In this document: positions 33,615 through 44,956 of the stretch, piece by piece
How the letters are laid out: every line of letters begins with the position of its first letter
Numbering within the stretch: position 1 is the first letter of the stretch
Assembly (NCBI GenBank): GCA_023014485.1
Contig: JAJOZX010006149.1
Span: forward strand, 62,001 to 126,000
Source of the DNA: Bathynomus jamesi
Taxonomy: Eukaryota > Arthropoda > Malacostraca > Isopoda > Cirolanidae
Length of the DNA stretch: 64,000 nucleotides
Reading direction: 5' to 3'
Notes under the pieces: generated by a model
What the model was told of the DNA's origin: nothing
What the model saw: only the letters and a program-made list of their open reading frames with translations
Database searches by the model: none
Made by a program: the position numbers and the translations under genes

Positions 33615-33627
33615 CTGTATATATATA
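33541..33627. repeat. (CA)n(TA)n microsatellite
   Basis: A short CA run is followed by a long, interrupted TA run. Confidence 0.95.
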
Positions 33628-35038
33628 GTGGACAATAGCTCAACTCCTTCAATGGGATCCAATCGAAGTTATCGGAGTTACATCTGTGGAAGATGCCGAC
33701 GAAGCGTTACTCTCGGAGTTATAACATAACGATTGTTTGTCACTCTACGTTTCACTTTGAATTATTACATCACAAACTGTGCGTCATTCAAAAGCAAAGT
33801 GCTTGGCACGTTTAATATGAAAAATTTAAAAGACGTATGAGTGATGGATGACGGAAACACTTGGATTCACTTCGTTGGTTTATTTACATGAACAGATTTC
33901 ATGAATCAAATTTAACAGTTTTTTAAAAGACTTAAGAGTTAAGAGTTTGTCAGTTTATATTTGGAATTTAATTTGAAGTGAAATTTGAACTTTTATTTAC
34001 TTAACTTAAGATATAAAATGTTAAAATTATGGTTCTTATTATTATTATTATTATTATTATTAAAAAAGCGAGTTATTAATAATAAATTGCGTTAACTCGT
34101 AATTATGAAATTAAAAAATTATAAATTAAGTATTGCAAATACAATTTTTGTAGCAGAGAATATAAATTTTCCCATGAGAACGTCGTGTCTCAATTACAAG
34201 AGTGTCACAGAGATTGCGTTAATCAGAGGCAGAACAAAAGGGAACGAACACGAGAGGCGACGCTTCCTGAGGTTTTAATACTTTAGGAGGTTTGGGGGAG
34301 AAAATATTTTAGGGACTATCTCTTTCAGGAAAGGCTTAGCACCTATGCGCCTATAAGAAATACATTTTGTTAGCAATTGGGTAGAAACGTACATAAATCA
34401 CAATCTTGATTAGGAAGTTTTGAAGTGAAGAGCTTCCAGGAGTGAACCAAATAAGAATCGAAGTAACTTCTGTGGAGTAGAATTTTTTCTACTGATGGTT
34501 AAACAAAATTATACGGCTTGGAGACTCCAGAGTGGTGGCGGAAGAGGATAAAGCTAGGGTTACTTAAAAGTGTTTACTTTAAACGTTTTTAGTAACGAGT
34601 CAGATAATGGTCATAGGAAGCTGAAACGTATACTGTAGATAGGACAGGATGAGAGAAGACGGCTGATATAAGGATGGAGATAATTATTCCTTACCTATGC
34701 GCGTGATAAAAAGAGTTTAATAAAATTTAATGAAACAAACGAGATTAAGTTTAACGAGATGCATTCATATAAGGGTGGCGCGATGCTGAGGCGGTGGAAT
34801 ATCAACCGGTGCCGCAGTTAGGCTTTCACGGAATTGGGAGACAGAAGAATTTATGCGATTTATGGGTTTTATATGATTTATATGAAACATGCGATGATAG
34901 CATGAATTATGTGCAAGACACATAAAAGGGAAACTGCAACACTTTGAGACGATACGAATAACAGATTATGGTTATATGACAGAAGAGACAATCCGCCATG
35001 GACGAACTAATTTGTAAAGTAGAATTTTTGACCATGGA
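33628..35038. other. No recognisable feature
   Basis: It contains an ATT run at 34036-34061 and otherwise no coding frame, terminal repeat or RNA gene I can identify. Confidence 0.5.

Positions 35039-35122
<84 letters not shown>
35039..35122. repeat. (CA)n(TA)n(T)n compound microsatellite
   Basis: About 13 CA units, 19 TA units and 20 T in direct succession. Confidence 0.95.
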
Positions 35123-35123
<1 letters not shown>

Positions 35124-35891
35124 CCTTTCATATAGAGTAGCTGTTGGAATCATTCCTTGTCTAGCCTTTAATTTAGGAATGTTGTACATTTTGCATTTCT
35201 GGTTTTCCAAATTTTTTTTTAGATGATTGCAAGGTTTGGTTTGAGACTGGGTATAGCATTTCTTTGATTACTGTCCATGTGTAGATTATGGTTTACCTTT
35301 AGAAGTAATTTGTAATCTACATACTCATATTAATTTCTTTTTTAAATTGTGGTGATGAAAGAACCGAGCAATATTTCAGATTTGGAATGATGGACGTTCA
35401 GGGAAGAAGAATCATTGCGTTTTTCTTTTTATTAACCGCGTCTATATTCTATATATTCTGGCGTTGAAATTCTTTGATATTTTCCAAATAAAGGAATTAA
35501 AAAAAAGGCATCAGCGTCTTATATCATCTTACTCGTTTTAGGGGGAGAACACTGAAAACCGATTTGTAATTAATGTTTCAGATATTTCTCTTACAGTAGA
35601 TCTTCGGTTATATAATGTTTTATTTTTCTATTTCAGCTGTTCATATACTCGTATAATCCAGTGGTTAATTGTTTTTCTTTGCGGAAAGGTATAGAAATAT
35701 TTTATGGGTTTTCGATGATCGTTTCTCCAGGATGTTCTTCCCAATCTGCATCCGCTTTTTCAATTAGAGCCTTTATTTCTCGGTCATTATATTCTAGTTT
35801 TTCTGTGATCACATTTTTAGTGTTTATGTCTTTGCAATTAACTTCGTAACTATTTTGTATTTTTCATGCTTAGCAATATCTGCATTTTTTC
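35123..35891. other. No recognisable feature
   Basis: AT-rich with small frames lacking known domains. Confidence 0.5.
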
Positions 35892-37240
35892 TTGTTTTTC
35901 TGCAGCATAGTTTTCAAATTCTTGATGAAATACGATATTTTAACTAAAATACAATTTGGGTTTAGAGGTGGGTATACAACGGAAGATGTCATAAACATGC
36001 TATTAGAAAATGTGTCTCAGAACTTAAACAGCAAAAAACACACTGCCTTGATCCTCCTCGACATGTCCAAAGCATTTGATATACTCTCGCATAAAAACTA
36101 ATTGAATAAACTTCACATATATGGAATAAGAAGAAATATCCTCAATTGGTTTAAATCATATCTGTCAAATCGCCATCAGTACATCAGCTTAAAAGATAAT
36201 TTATGATAGCTAGTGGATTCCCACAAGGAGCTATTCTTGGCCCATTACTATTTATAATTCACGTCAAAGGTTTTCGTCTCTCAACCACATTAAATTGTGT
36301 ACAATACGCAGTCTAACGCAGATGATACCACAGTTACTCCGTCCCATCATAACACAGACTTTTTGATTAATGAAACAAACAAGCAATTAGAAAATGTGTA
36401 TAAATGCAATCCCGCAGCCAGGACTTCCCAAGGAGAGGGGGGGCGAGAAATTGTAGAGGGGGTTTAGAGTAGTTAAGTTTAAAGTAGTTTAGAGTAGTTT
36501 GTGAAGTTTAAAAAATATGCAAAAAAAATACAAGTGTTATTTACTAAATGATGTTATATATTACAATATCACATCATAAGTTATAACTATGGTTACAAAA
36601 GTAGAACTTTCCTGTCAAGCGGGGGGCGTTCGACTACCGATATCCCCCCCACTGGCTACGGGCCTGAAATGGATGTATAAAAATAAATTTTTTATTGAAA
36701 CTGACAGTCATCTTATACGAGTATTACCACAAAACATATTAATACAAACTGCCAAGTAAAAATTGGGAATGCTACTATTACAAGAAAGAATGAGGTCAAA
36801 GTATTTGGCATTAATTTAGACTAAAAACTAAAATTCAAAAGTTATGTACAACATACTGTATCACATCCAAAATATCAAGATTTCTCTTCATATTATTTAA
36901 ACAAAAAAAGCCCCCAAAACACGCTCCTTGCACTGTATTATTCCTTCATCCATCCACACTTATTATATTGCATTAGAGCATAGGGTAGCTCCAGGAAATA
37001 TATAAAACATCCTTTGGAAGTAATTCCTAAAAAATGTCTGCGAACTCTCTCGCATAATGACAACAGACAAAGTCATGTAACATTTTGTGAACTTTATATT
37101 GTATTTATTATTGTTATTACTATTATAATTATTTTTTGTTGTCACTATTACTATTACTTGCCACTTTCACTATTTTTATATAAATAATAAACTAAGTCCC
37201 ATTAATTTTGCATTAAAAGCCTCCATGCTTTCAAAGGCAT
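35892..37240 (+). pseudogene. LINE family E, reverse transcriptase remnant
   Basis: Plus-strand frames in order: KIQFGFRGGYTTEDVINMLL, LILLDMSKAFDILSHKN (first catalytic Asp block), GIRRNILNWFKSYLSNRHQY, an altered PQGAILGPLL block, QSNADDTTV (the YADD site as NADD), then after a 252-bp insertion KWMYKNKFFIET, KVFGIN, and the C-terminal SFIHPHLLYCIRAWGSS. Stops and shifts are numerous. It is a CR1/L2/Jockey-type non-LTR element by layout; the exact clade is uncertain. An ATT/ATTACT-rich 3' tail follows at about 37090-37160. Confidence 0.75.
36411..36662. mobile_element. MITE inside LINE E
   Basis: The ends CCCGCAGCCAG and, inverted, CCCGTAGCCAG bound 252 bp that separate two adjoining pieces of the LINE frame (YKCN then KWMYKNK). 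The target duplication is blurred (TGCAAT/TGAAAT). The interior has several TTTAGAGTAGTT words and is non-coding. Confidence 0.65.
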
Positions 37241-37259
37241 ATTCAGATGAAGGTACTGT

Positions 37260-37619
37260 GAATATATTAATGTCATAACAAATATCTAAAAACTGCTAAA
37301 CTCTGTCACTTGTATTCTTTTCTGAATAAAGTTTGGAATCTTTGAATCTTTTGAATATTTCTATTGCTTTCGGAGGAGAACAGCTTCTCCTCCACTGCAT
37401 TATCTGAAAATGGTTGGTTTTCCAATCCACTGATGCCGTGTCTGACTTTATGCTTTCCCAATTTGTGGCTATGGAATTTAAATTAAAGCGTTCAGATTTA
37501 ACTGGCTTAATCATTTTTCGCCGTTATTAAATAATAATTGGCTCGATGATTTTTCGCCGTTATTAAATAATGATCACTCACCTTTAAAATATATGCCCCC
37601 AGCCCACTAAGTTCATTTT
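37260..37619. other. Unassigned stretch with orphan minus-strand frame
   Basis: A 72-codon minus-strand frame (37296-37514; WESIKSDTASVDWKTNHFQI and SCSPPKAIEIFKRFKDSKL) looks protein-like, but I cannot assign it. A tandem pair of ATTTTTCGCCGTTATTAAAT is at about 37514-37574. Confidence 0.35.
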
Positions 37620-38367
37620 ATTTTGTTCCTGCTAGCTCTACTGAGATCCGGAATATTATTGGTAAATTAAAAAATACAAATATAACATTCATAACATTTC
37701 TGTACTCATATTGAAACTTGTTAAAGATAAGATATCTGTAACTTTAGCTAAAATTATCAATCAAAGTATTTCCAAAGGAATATTCCCATCAATGTTAAAA
37801 AATGGTTATATGACACCCCTTTTTAATGGGGGTGATCCTTCATTGCAACTAATTAGAGGCCGATGTGCTAATTATCTGTGTTCAGCAAGGTTTTTGAAAA
37901 AATTTTAAAAAGTAGAATGCAGCAATATTTAGAATCCTACAATTTACTATCTCCAAATCAATATGGCTTCTGTAATAATAAAACAACGGAAATGGCTATG
38001 CAAATATAGCTAAAGAGAACAAAGAAATAATGATATCACTATTTATGGATTTCAGTAAGGCGTTTGATGTAATACACCATAATATTCTACAGTACTTAAT
38101 AAATTATATTGTTTCAGCTTTAGAGGAGCAATCAGTGATTGGTTTAAAAGTTATTTGTCGAATAGATATCATCATGTATCAGTTCTGCTCAACTAAAGCG
38201 CTTGTCAAACATGGTGTACTACAAGTGTCAGTTTTGGGTCCACTGTTATTTTGATTATATATAAATGACCTTCCACGTTCATCTGATATACTGAACTTCA
38301 TAATGTTTTCAGATGATACAACTGTCTTTTTCTTGCAAAGACGTTAATTCAGCTAAAAATATATTTA
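37620..38367 (+). pseudogene. LINE family C, piece 1 (reverse transcriptase)
   Basis: Broken plus-strand frames hold STEIRNIIGKLKN, KLVKDKISVTLAKIINQSIS, FSKVFEKILKSRMQQYLES, SPNQYGFCNN, SLFMDFSKAFDVIHHNILQY (first catalytic Asp), VLGPLLF and FIMFSDDTTVFF (YxDD site as FSDD). The frame then breaks off where LINE B is inserted and resumes at 44397 (WLTTIKLFLKTSKTNFMIF), exactly the next part of such a reverse transcriptase. I therefore treat 37620-38367, 44397-44879, 49905-50361 and 52672-52889 as one dismembered element. Confidence 0.7.
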
Positions 38368-38550
38368 AATGAAATGAAATGAAATGAAAAGGTTTATTGG
38401 CAGACTATAGTCCATATGACAATTATTATTAATACAATGACAATTCATATACTAAGGATAGAAATATATACAATTGATTAGAATTAATACTGCACTGTCG
38501 AAGTTAAGTGGAGCTACAGACAGACGTTTTCGTACCAAGAAGTCCATAGC

Positions 38551-40352
38551 TTAGGCCTTAGAGGATAAATGGCAGGACTCATGGATAGCTTGGATGATCG
38601 GGTTGGTTGATTTTTTAATTCTTTGCATTAGACTATGTTGAGCACGTCTTGTTACCTCCGGGAAGCTCGGGACATTGCGGGTAGCAAACATTTGCGAAGC
38701 TGAGCATCTCGGGGGTAATTCATGTAAGAGTCTAAAAGACCTGTTGTACAGCAAATTTAGGGTTCTGCCAGAACCTTTTTTATAATTCACCCAGAATTGC
38801 TGACCATATATATTACTGCAGAAAGTACGAAAGAGTGTGTCTTTAGCTTCACTTGTACAGAAACGAAAGTTCCTTATGGTCATATTCTCTTTAGCACACA
38901 GGCTTCGAGATTGTTTTCTTATATCCGAGTCATCACTCAAGGAGCTGGTAATAGTTTGACCCAAATACTTAAACTCTTGCACTTCCTCAATTACTTCACC
39001 ATTCATTTTAAACCTTATATCAGCTGGCTGATTACAGCTTTTAGGATGAAATTGCATAACCTTAGTTTTTGTAACATTAAAAAGAATATCATGTTTCTGC
39101 GAATACACTTCGCAGACATTTAGAAGCCGATCCAGACTTTAATAGAGGGACTTATTAACACCATATCATCGGCATAAACTAAGTTATTTATCCTTGTGCT
39201 ATCTATACAACATCCCACTGTTGCCTAATTAAATGAAGCAAGTAATCCGTCAATATACACATTAAACAGCATAGGGGAGAGCAAGGAGCCTTGTCTCACC
39301 CCGCAAGAGGAGCCAAAACACTCGGATAGTACATTGCCCACCTAACAGTGAAAGATTAGTGGGAATACCAAAATTTCAATAAATTTAATATGTACATGGG
39401 AACCTTCCTGTCTTCTAGTTTTGCAAATAAAATATTGTGGGACCTTTTAAAACCAAACTGATTAGGAGATGTCCATAGGAAATCATTTAATCGGAGTAAC
39501 AAGAGTTTTTCTAGTAGTTTCGAGAAGCAGGAAGCGACAGCAATAGGCCTGTAATTATTGCTGGACAGAATGTCTCCGTACTTATTTTTGACCAGGGGCA
39601 AGATATACACCCTCATGAACTCTGCAGGGATATAGCTATGAGAAAGCATGGCTGATAGGAGCAATGATATATGCAGACATACTACGTCATTTGCATATTT
39701 TAAGTGCTCATTCGATAAGTCATCTACCCCTGACGCAGAACCAGTCTTTAACTCTTTAATTAACCTCTTTACTTCAGAAAATGATATCAAAATATTTTCC
39801 CTTGTCCCTCCCACAATCGTTTCGCTGCAATCTATCTTAAGATTATCCCTACTCACACTATTAAGAATGTTAGAGTAGTGGTTTTTCCACAGCTTTGCAA
39901 TTTCATCCTCCCCTGACACCCCATCGATTGTCGGAGGGAGGACATTTTTGACACCCGTTTGATTCTTAACAAATTTCCAAAATTTGTTATTATCGTTATT
40001 TATGCGAGCTTCACAGGCTTTTGTGCTCGAATACTCTTCTTCCTGTTTACATCGCCTTATGGCCGCCTTATACTGACCCCGACTTCTACACATATTTATG
40101 TATACCGGTAATGGTCCTAATCTGGGTCTACCATGAAAGCACCACAAATCATAGGCGTCTTTCGATTCCCTCTTCAAGGGGGCAATAAAATCATTCCATC
40201 CAGGAATAACCTTAGTATGATAGTTGTAAGATTTAATCAAGGAGCTTCCTGCTTCTCTTAACAGGATATTATCTTACTATAATACCTATCTATGAGTTTA
40301 CAGTGAGAATCATTTGAGCAAGGATTATTACAGGCAAGGTGCAAAATTTCTA
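38551..40352 (-). pseudogene. LINE B ORF2, reverse transcriptase and C-terminus
   Basis: Minus-strand frames in order: LEILHLACNNPCSN, IPGWNDFIAPLKRESKDAYD, KFWKFVKNQTGVKN, GSASGVDDLSNEHLKYA, SNNYRPIAVASCFSKLLEKL (conserved NYRPI block), SPNQFGFKRSHN, then a deletion, FGSSCGVRQGSLLSPMLFNV (RQGS block), NNLVYADDMVLISPS (catalytic YADD) and FKYLGQTITSS through RTFCSNIYG to a stop at 38551. The first catalytic Asp block is lost by deletion near 39350, and shifts occur at 40240, 39350 and 39110. The upstream half of the protein is at 42629-43475. Confidence 0.85.
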
Positions 40353-40357
40353 AATTA

Positions 40358-40505
40358 CACTGGGGAACAAATTTTAACTTTTGTTTTTGTTTCTTGGACG
40401 TGAACAGGTCGGTCGTATAGGAATTTTTCCGCTGATTCCGAATATAGCCGTAGAATTTCTCTATCACCCAAGGTTACTGAGAAATTTGTATTTTAATATT
40501 TATTC
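40358..40505. repeat. Left terminal inverted repeat of copy 1
   Basis: The outer 13 bp CACTGGGGAACAA and the inner block GCTGATTCCGAATATAG...CTATCACCCA are mirrored at the right end. The spacing from terminus to GCTGATTCC is 73 bp. Confidence 0.85.
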
Positions 40506-40581
40506 AAAAAGTGTATAGAAGTTAGTAAAAATACTTCATAAAAATTATATTAGTGGCAGATTGGCATTTAAAATATTCTTC

Positions 40582-42248
40582 TTAAAACTTCTTTGTCACT
40601 GATTTTCTCTTGTAGTTTTCATTAGGAGCTTCTCGCATCAATGTCCAGCAGTAATCAGCTAACATACATTGCCTGATCCCACCTCCCTTGGTAGCGTTTC
40701 TCCATAGTAGCTATATCTTGGTGGAACCTTTCTCCATGCTCATCGCTTACGTCGCCGAGGTTTTCAGGGAAGAAATCTAAATGGGAGTGCAAGAAATGGA
40801 TTTTTAGTGACATATTACATCCCAATAACCAATATGCTTCAATCATGTCCTGCACTATTTTTTCATAGTTAGAGGCTTTGATGTTCCCTAGAAAATTTGT
40901 GACAACATTCTTCATGGCCTCCCATGCCACTTTTTCTTTTCCTCTCAAGGCATCATCAAACTTTTGATCTTTCATGAGCTCTCTGATTTGGGGACCAACA
41001 AAGATCCCTTCTTTTATCTTTGCATCGCTAAGTCGTGAAAACTTTTTCTTCAAATATTTGAATGCCTCATCTTCCTTGTTCATTGCTTTGACAAAATTTT
41101 TCATGATGCCAAGTTTGATGTGAAGTGGCGGTAAGTATATTCTTGGGGTCAACTAAGGGTTCATGAGAGACATTCTTCAGTCCTGGGATACATTTTTGAC
41201 GAAGTGGCCAATCCTTTACAAAATAATGCGAATCTCTGGCTCTGCTGTCCCATTCACAAAGGAAGCAGCAGAACTTCGTATAACCGAGCTGCATTCCCAG
41301 AAGAAGCGCGACGACTTTTAAATCCCCACATATATACCAACGAAACTGGTCATAATTAATCTGCTGAAGGATGAGTTTCATATTTTCGTAAGATTCCTTC
41401 ATGTGGACAGCGTGCCCTACAGGAATGGAAGGGTATTTATTTCCATTGTAAAGTAGTACAACCTTGAGGCTTAGCTTCGAAGAGTCAATAAATAAACGCC
41501 AATCTTCAGATTTGTGCTCATGACCGAGAGCTAACAGCAGTCCATTTACATTATTACAGTAGCATAAACCACCTGACGAGGAGAAATACTGCATCAGATC
41601 TTTTTGGCGAGTGCGGAACGCCGATATGCTTGTATCTTTTGCCAGCAAATTCCATTCACGTAACCTGGAGCCCAATAATTCCGCTTTCTTTTTCGGAAGG
41701 TCCAAATCTCTCACGAGATCATTCAGCATAACCTGCGTTATCATACGTGATTTATTTGATTCAGGTTGCTGAAAGTCTGTATCTTTAGTGTCATCAATTT
41801 CCATTGGTTCAACTTCAGACTCTTCATCCAGTGTCCATGACTTTGGGGGAGTTGGAATTGGGTTATCATCGTCATGTAGTACTGGTCTCATGGCAGATGC
41901 AAGATTTGGGTATTGAATTTTATGTTTATTTTTGGCAGAGAATCCTGAAACGTTAGTCATACAAAAATAGCAATCCGTTAGGTGATCCTTGGGCTCTCTC
42001 CAAATCATTGGTATGGCAAATGGCATAGATTTGCGGGTACCCTTAATCCAACCCCTAAGAGTGACGGCACAGGAAATGCATGAGATATGAGGTGCCCAGG
42101 ATTTGTCTTGGTCGCCTACCTTACATCCAAAATAAAGTTCGTAAGCCTTCTTCACGAGTGAGGTCATTGTCTTCCTCTGTGCCATTATGGTCAGTTCTCC
42201 ACATACGTAGCAAAATGTATCTCTGGGATTAATACAGTTTCGATTCAT
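40582..42248 (-). pseudogene. Transposase-like protein of copy 1, two frameshifts
   Basis: I choose the ATG at 42248 because the N-terminus MNRNCINPRDTFCYVCGEL matches the copy 2 start. Residues 5-60 and 93-96 contain CYVC, CISC and CYFC pairs, probably zinc-binding. A predicted RNase H-like core begins with DWRLFIDSSKLSLKVVLLYN (Asp 255), then YPSIPVGHA, a helix, and WYICGDLKVVALLLG (Asp 309). CCFLCEWDSRARDSHYF and KIHFLHSHLDFF could form a C2/H2 zinc site, and NLGDVSDEHGERFHQDI supplies the probable Glu, followed by MEKRYQGRWD and DYCWTLMREAP. Shifts near 41130 and 40665 split the gene; it would be about 550 residues. Catalytic assignments are inference from conservation in copies 2 and 3. 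Confidence 0.75.
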
Positions 42249-42479
42249 GCTGGCGGAAAATTATTGAAATCACGGAAAACGTTTTGGAATGAAAAATCAA
42301 TTTTTTCTACTATGAAAAATTTTAAAATTTGAGCAAAACTTGAAAAAATTTCTTTCTTTTTATTAAAAATCTGTTTGTTTAAATAGCTATATTTTTTTAA
42401 TGCAAAAAATACTATTAAATATAGTTAACCTGGAAAAAAAAGAAAGTAAAATTAAATTAGTACACTTAATTTTAACTAA

Positions 42480-42628
42480 TATTTTGGGAAAACTCTGAGT
42501 AAATGGAAATATTTTCTCGAAAACTATGGGTGATAGAAACATTCTGAAACCATATTTGGAATCAGCATCAAAAGTTCTATAAGAAACACCAAATAGTTTT
42601 CAAGAAACAAAAATGTTGTTCCCTAGTG
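42480..42628. repeat. Right terminal inverted repeat of copy 1
   Basis: The minus strand reads CACTAGGGAACAACATTTTT, then GCTGATTCCAAATATGG and TTTCTATCACCCATAG, mirroring the left end. GCTGATTCC lies 62 bp from the terminus. Confidence 0.85.
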
Positions 42629-43475
42629 AATTATTAAAGAGGTGACATGTTCTGTCTTTGTATTCTATTCTCTGCTGCATATTAACATTGGACCAATCGA
42701 CGCGATTATTCTTACTTATTGAGTTCTTGTTAAGTCGTGTTGCGCATAAATTGGTAACGTTAATTAATATTTCTAATGGTCTATGATCAGAAAGAAGGAA
42801 ATCATGCAAAATATGAACTCTAACAATTCGATCCTTTAGATTATTACTAGTGAGACAATGATCAATCCACCTGATGGTACCACTCATATCGCTAACGTAT
42901 GTAAAATTACCGCTGGCTACCCCTAATACATCTACATCACTTATACTTAAATTGGCCGACTCGCACATGTTACCCAATTCTCCAAAGAATTCCGAGTTCA
43001 CATATGCGTTAAAGTCCCCCATTATTATACAGTGAGAATATTTGGGGTTATCTGATAATGACTTAATTTTGTATAGCAAATCAATGTATTCATCTAGATT
43101 ACTGCCGTTGTTGTATGGTAAATAGCAGTTTACAATTAATATGCAATCATTGTGCACTTGTAATTCAATGCCTAACAACCTTACGTTATCGCTTGTTAAA
43201 AATCTTATATGTTTTGACAAATTTTTCCTTAATAAGAAAGCAACACCCCCAAAAGGCCTACCGTACATTAATTCATCTGACAAGTGTACTGCTGATGACG
43301 CATGGTACATAAAGTCATCATGGATGGTAGAGAGGAATTTTAGCTCTTGCTTAGGTAGCCAGTGCTCCTGCAGGAGTATCAAATCTGCACTGTCGCAGAT
43401 TTTATGAACATCTACAGTTGAATTCCTCACTGACCTTACATTATATGAGACTATTTTCAACAAGTTATCTGCCAT
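42629..43475 (-). pseudogene. LINE B ORF2, endonuclease domain
   Basis: The ATG at 43475 begins MADNLLKIVSYNVRSVRNS. The domain is an apurinic-type LINE endonuclease with all expected blocks: NVRS, LLQEHWLPKQEL (catalytic Glu), GVAFLLRK, IIMGDFNAYVN, and LSDHRPLEI (catalytic His). It would nick target DNA to prime reverse transcription. The frame is open until the copy 1 insertion, after CHLFNN. This part looks intact. Confidence 0.88.
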
Positions 43476-43557
43476 GACTGATAGAAAATTTATTATTAGT
43501 AAGATTATTATTATTATACACAGTACAACTTTCAGGCATCATTACCGTTAGGGCGCC

Positions 43558-43581
43558 TATTATTATTATTATTATTATTAT
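43558..43581. repeat. (ATT)n microsatellite
   Basis: Eight ATT units between ORF1 and ORF2 of LINE B. Confidence 0.9.
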
Positions 43582-43599
43582 TTGCCTGTTATCAAATCT

Positions 43600-44390
43600 C
43601 CTGGAAAAGTGAATAAACTCCTTAACAATAATACCGTCTGGCCATTGACTCATATTATACGGGTTGAAATGCACATTTACACCTTTAATTATTACTTTAA
43701 AAGAGTTATAATACGGATTTCGTGTTTAGTTTATTAACTATCACTATACTGGGTTCACCAATGATTTCTTCTATCATGTGTCGAATATCGCTTGCCTCGT
43801 TCGAGAGCTGAATTCGCGACACAAATAGGGTGAGATTCTCCATCGGTGGCCTCGCCGCGGAGACCGGTTGAGGAGACCTTTGGGACGGGCGCCTATTAAC
43901 AGTTACGCACCCGTCCTGCTCCCTCGATCTCCCTGAGGCAGGGTTCGCCTGCCTGGGGGATGGGTGGCACAACCTTTGGGGGATAGGAGGCCTCTCCCTT
44001 ACTCTGTGGCTTGGTGAGGGTCTGTTAGCGGTGTTTATAACCTGACGGCTGCGCGTGCCTCTCCTTCTTCGGTGGGAGGGGGGGGGAACTGCGTACCGAG
44101 CGAGGCGTAATCGAACACCTCTCCTCTGCAGTGGGAGGCAGGGAAGAGGGCAATGATGCCTCGACTCTCGGCATTGGACCGTCCCTGTTCCTCATTGTGA
44201 GATCGGGAGCAGGAGTCCTTTCCTGAACGGGAGGGGAGTTGACCGCTACCCCTGCATGCTGCGTTTCCCTTGCTGCCCGACGCGCTTCTTGGAGATCTGG
44301 CTTGCTGAACTACTTCCGAGTAACTGGGCTTTGGGAGGAGCGTCTCTTTCAACGCATCTAACTTTGATCGGAACTGTTCTATCGAAATCG
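43600..44390 (-). pseudogene. LINE B ORF1 (gag-like), 5'-truncated and broken
   Basis: Minus-strand frames hold IEQFRSKLDALKETLLPKPS, a low-complexity Ser/Arg/Gly-rich middle, NLTLFVSRIQLSNEASDIRH and EIIGEPSIVIVNKLNTKS, then VHFNPYNMSQWPDGIIVKEF and a stop near 43600. The last part resembles the RNA-binding C-terminal region of LINE ORF1 proteins. GC content is clearly above the surroundings. Shifts and stops interrupt it. Confidence 0.6.
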
Positions 44391-44396
44391 CGTTTT

Positions 44397-44879
44397 TCTG
44401 ATTTGAAATGGTTGACCACCATTAAACTCTTCTTAAAAACCAGTAAAACAAATTTCATGATTTTTACTAATAAAAGAAAGAAATGTGTATCTTAACCTTA
44501 ATGTTAATGAAATCACTGTAAAGAAGTATACTGTAACAAAATTACTTGGTGTAGGCTAGGTAAGAATTTGCAATGGAGTGATCATGTAAATTATATTGCG
44601 AAAAAGATTTCAAGGAGCGTTGCTATAATGTTTAAACTTAGAAATGTAGTCCCTAAACAGATTTTATTACCTCTATATCATACTCTTGTTCTTTCTTATA
44701 TAACGTATTGCACCCATGTTTGGGGAAACTCCGCTAACTACGCTTTAAACAGTATCTTTGTTATCCAAAAGCGAGCAATGAGGTTATTATCTGATGCTTA
44801 TTTCCTTGATCATTCTAGTGCATTATTTAAAGAGCTAAAACTACTAAAGTTCAATGATGTAATCCAACTGGCAGAAGTA
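44397..44879 (+). pseudogene. LINE family C, piece 2 (C-terminal region)
   Basis: The plus strand continues the reverse transcriptase of piece 1: LKWLTTIKLFLKTSKTNFMIF, then after shifts NLQWSDHVNYIAKKISRSVA, PLYHTLVLSYITYCTHVWGN and LKLLKFNDVIQLAEV. It is cut at 44879 by the TA-flanked element and continues at 49905. Confidence 0.75.
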
Positions 44880-44956
44880 GTATGCCCGCAAAATGGGAGA
44901 GTGCAAATGCAATGCAACATTGTATGCAACATGCTGAGAATGTTCCTCCCCCCCCT

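Larger units (their letters stand above)
40358..42628 (-). mobile_element. DNA transposon of unrecognised superfamily, copy 1
   Basis: The ends start CACTGGGGAACAA (left) and CACTAGGGAACAA (right, minus strand) and are flanked by an exact 5-bp duplication AATTA (40353-40357, 42629-42633). Inverted similarity continues for about 150 bp: GCTGATTCC...CTATCACCCA is found at 40431-40480 and, inverted, at about 42527-42566. Removing the element and one AATTA joins the LINE B frame exactly (CHLFNN with LEILHL). The 2271-bp element has one gene, on the minus strand. Two further copies lie at 50362-52671 and 63397-64000. CAC ends and a 5-bp duplication recall Transib/RAG elements; the protein is not one I can assign to them. 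Confidence 0.9.
38368..44396 (-). mobile_element. LINE family B, ORF1 and ORF2, interrupted
   Basis: A non-LTR retrotransposon on the minus strand. Its 3' tail is an (ATTTC)n repeat at 38368-38388, next to the sequence CCAATAAACCTTTTC. ORF2 runs from 43475 down to 38551 and ORF1 remains lie at about 43620-44390. Without the transposon copy 1 inserted at 40358-42628, it is about 3.75 kb. It is 5'-truncated in ORF1 and sits within LINE C. Confidence 0.8.

Noticed and set aside
37296..37514. Orphan minus-strand frame as a gene
   Set aside because: It looks protein-like, but I find no family, partner exon or terminal repeats, and it lies between two dead LINEs.
40358..42628. Assignment to Transib or CACTA
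   Set aside because: CACTA elements make 2-3 bp duplications, and the protein lacks sequence I would recognise as Transib. I kept only the layout resemblance as a hypothesis.
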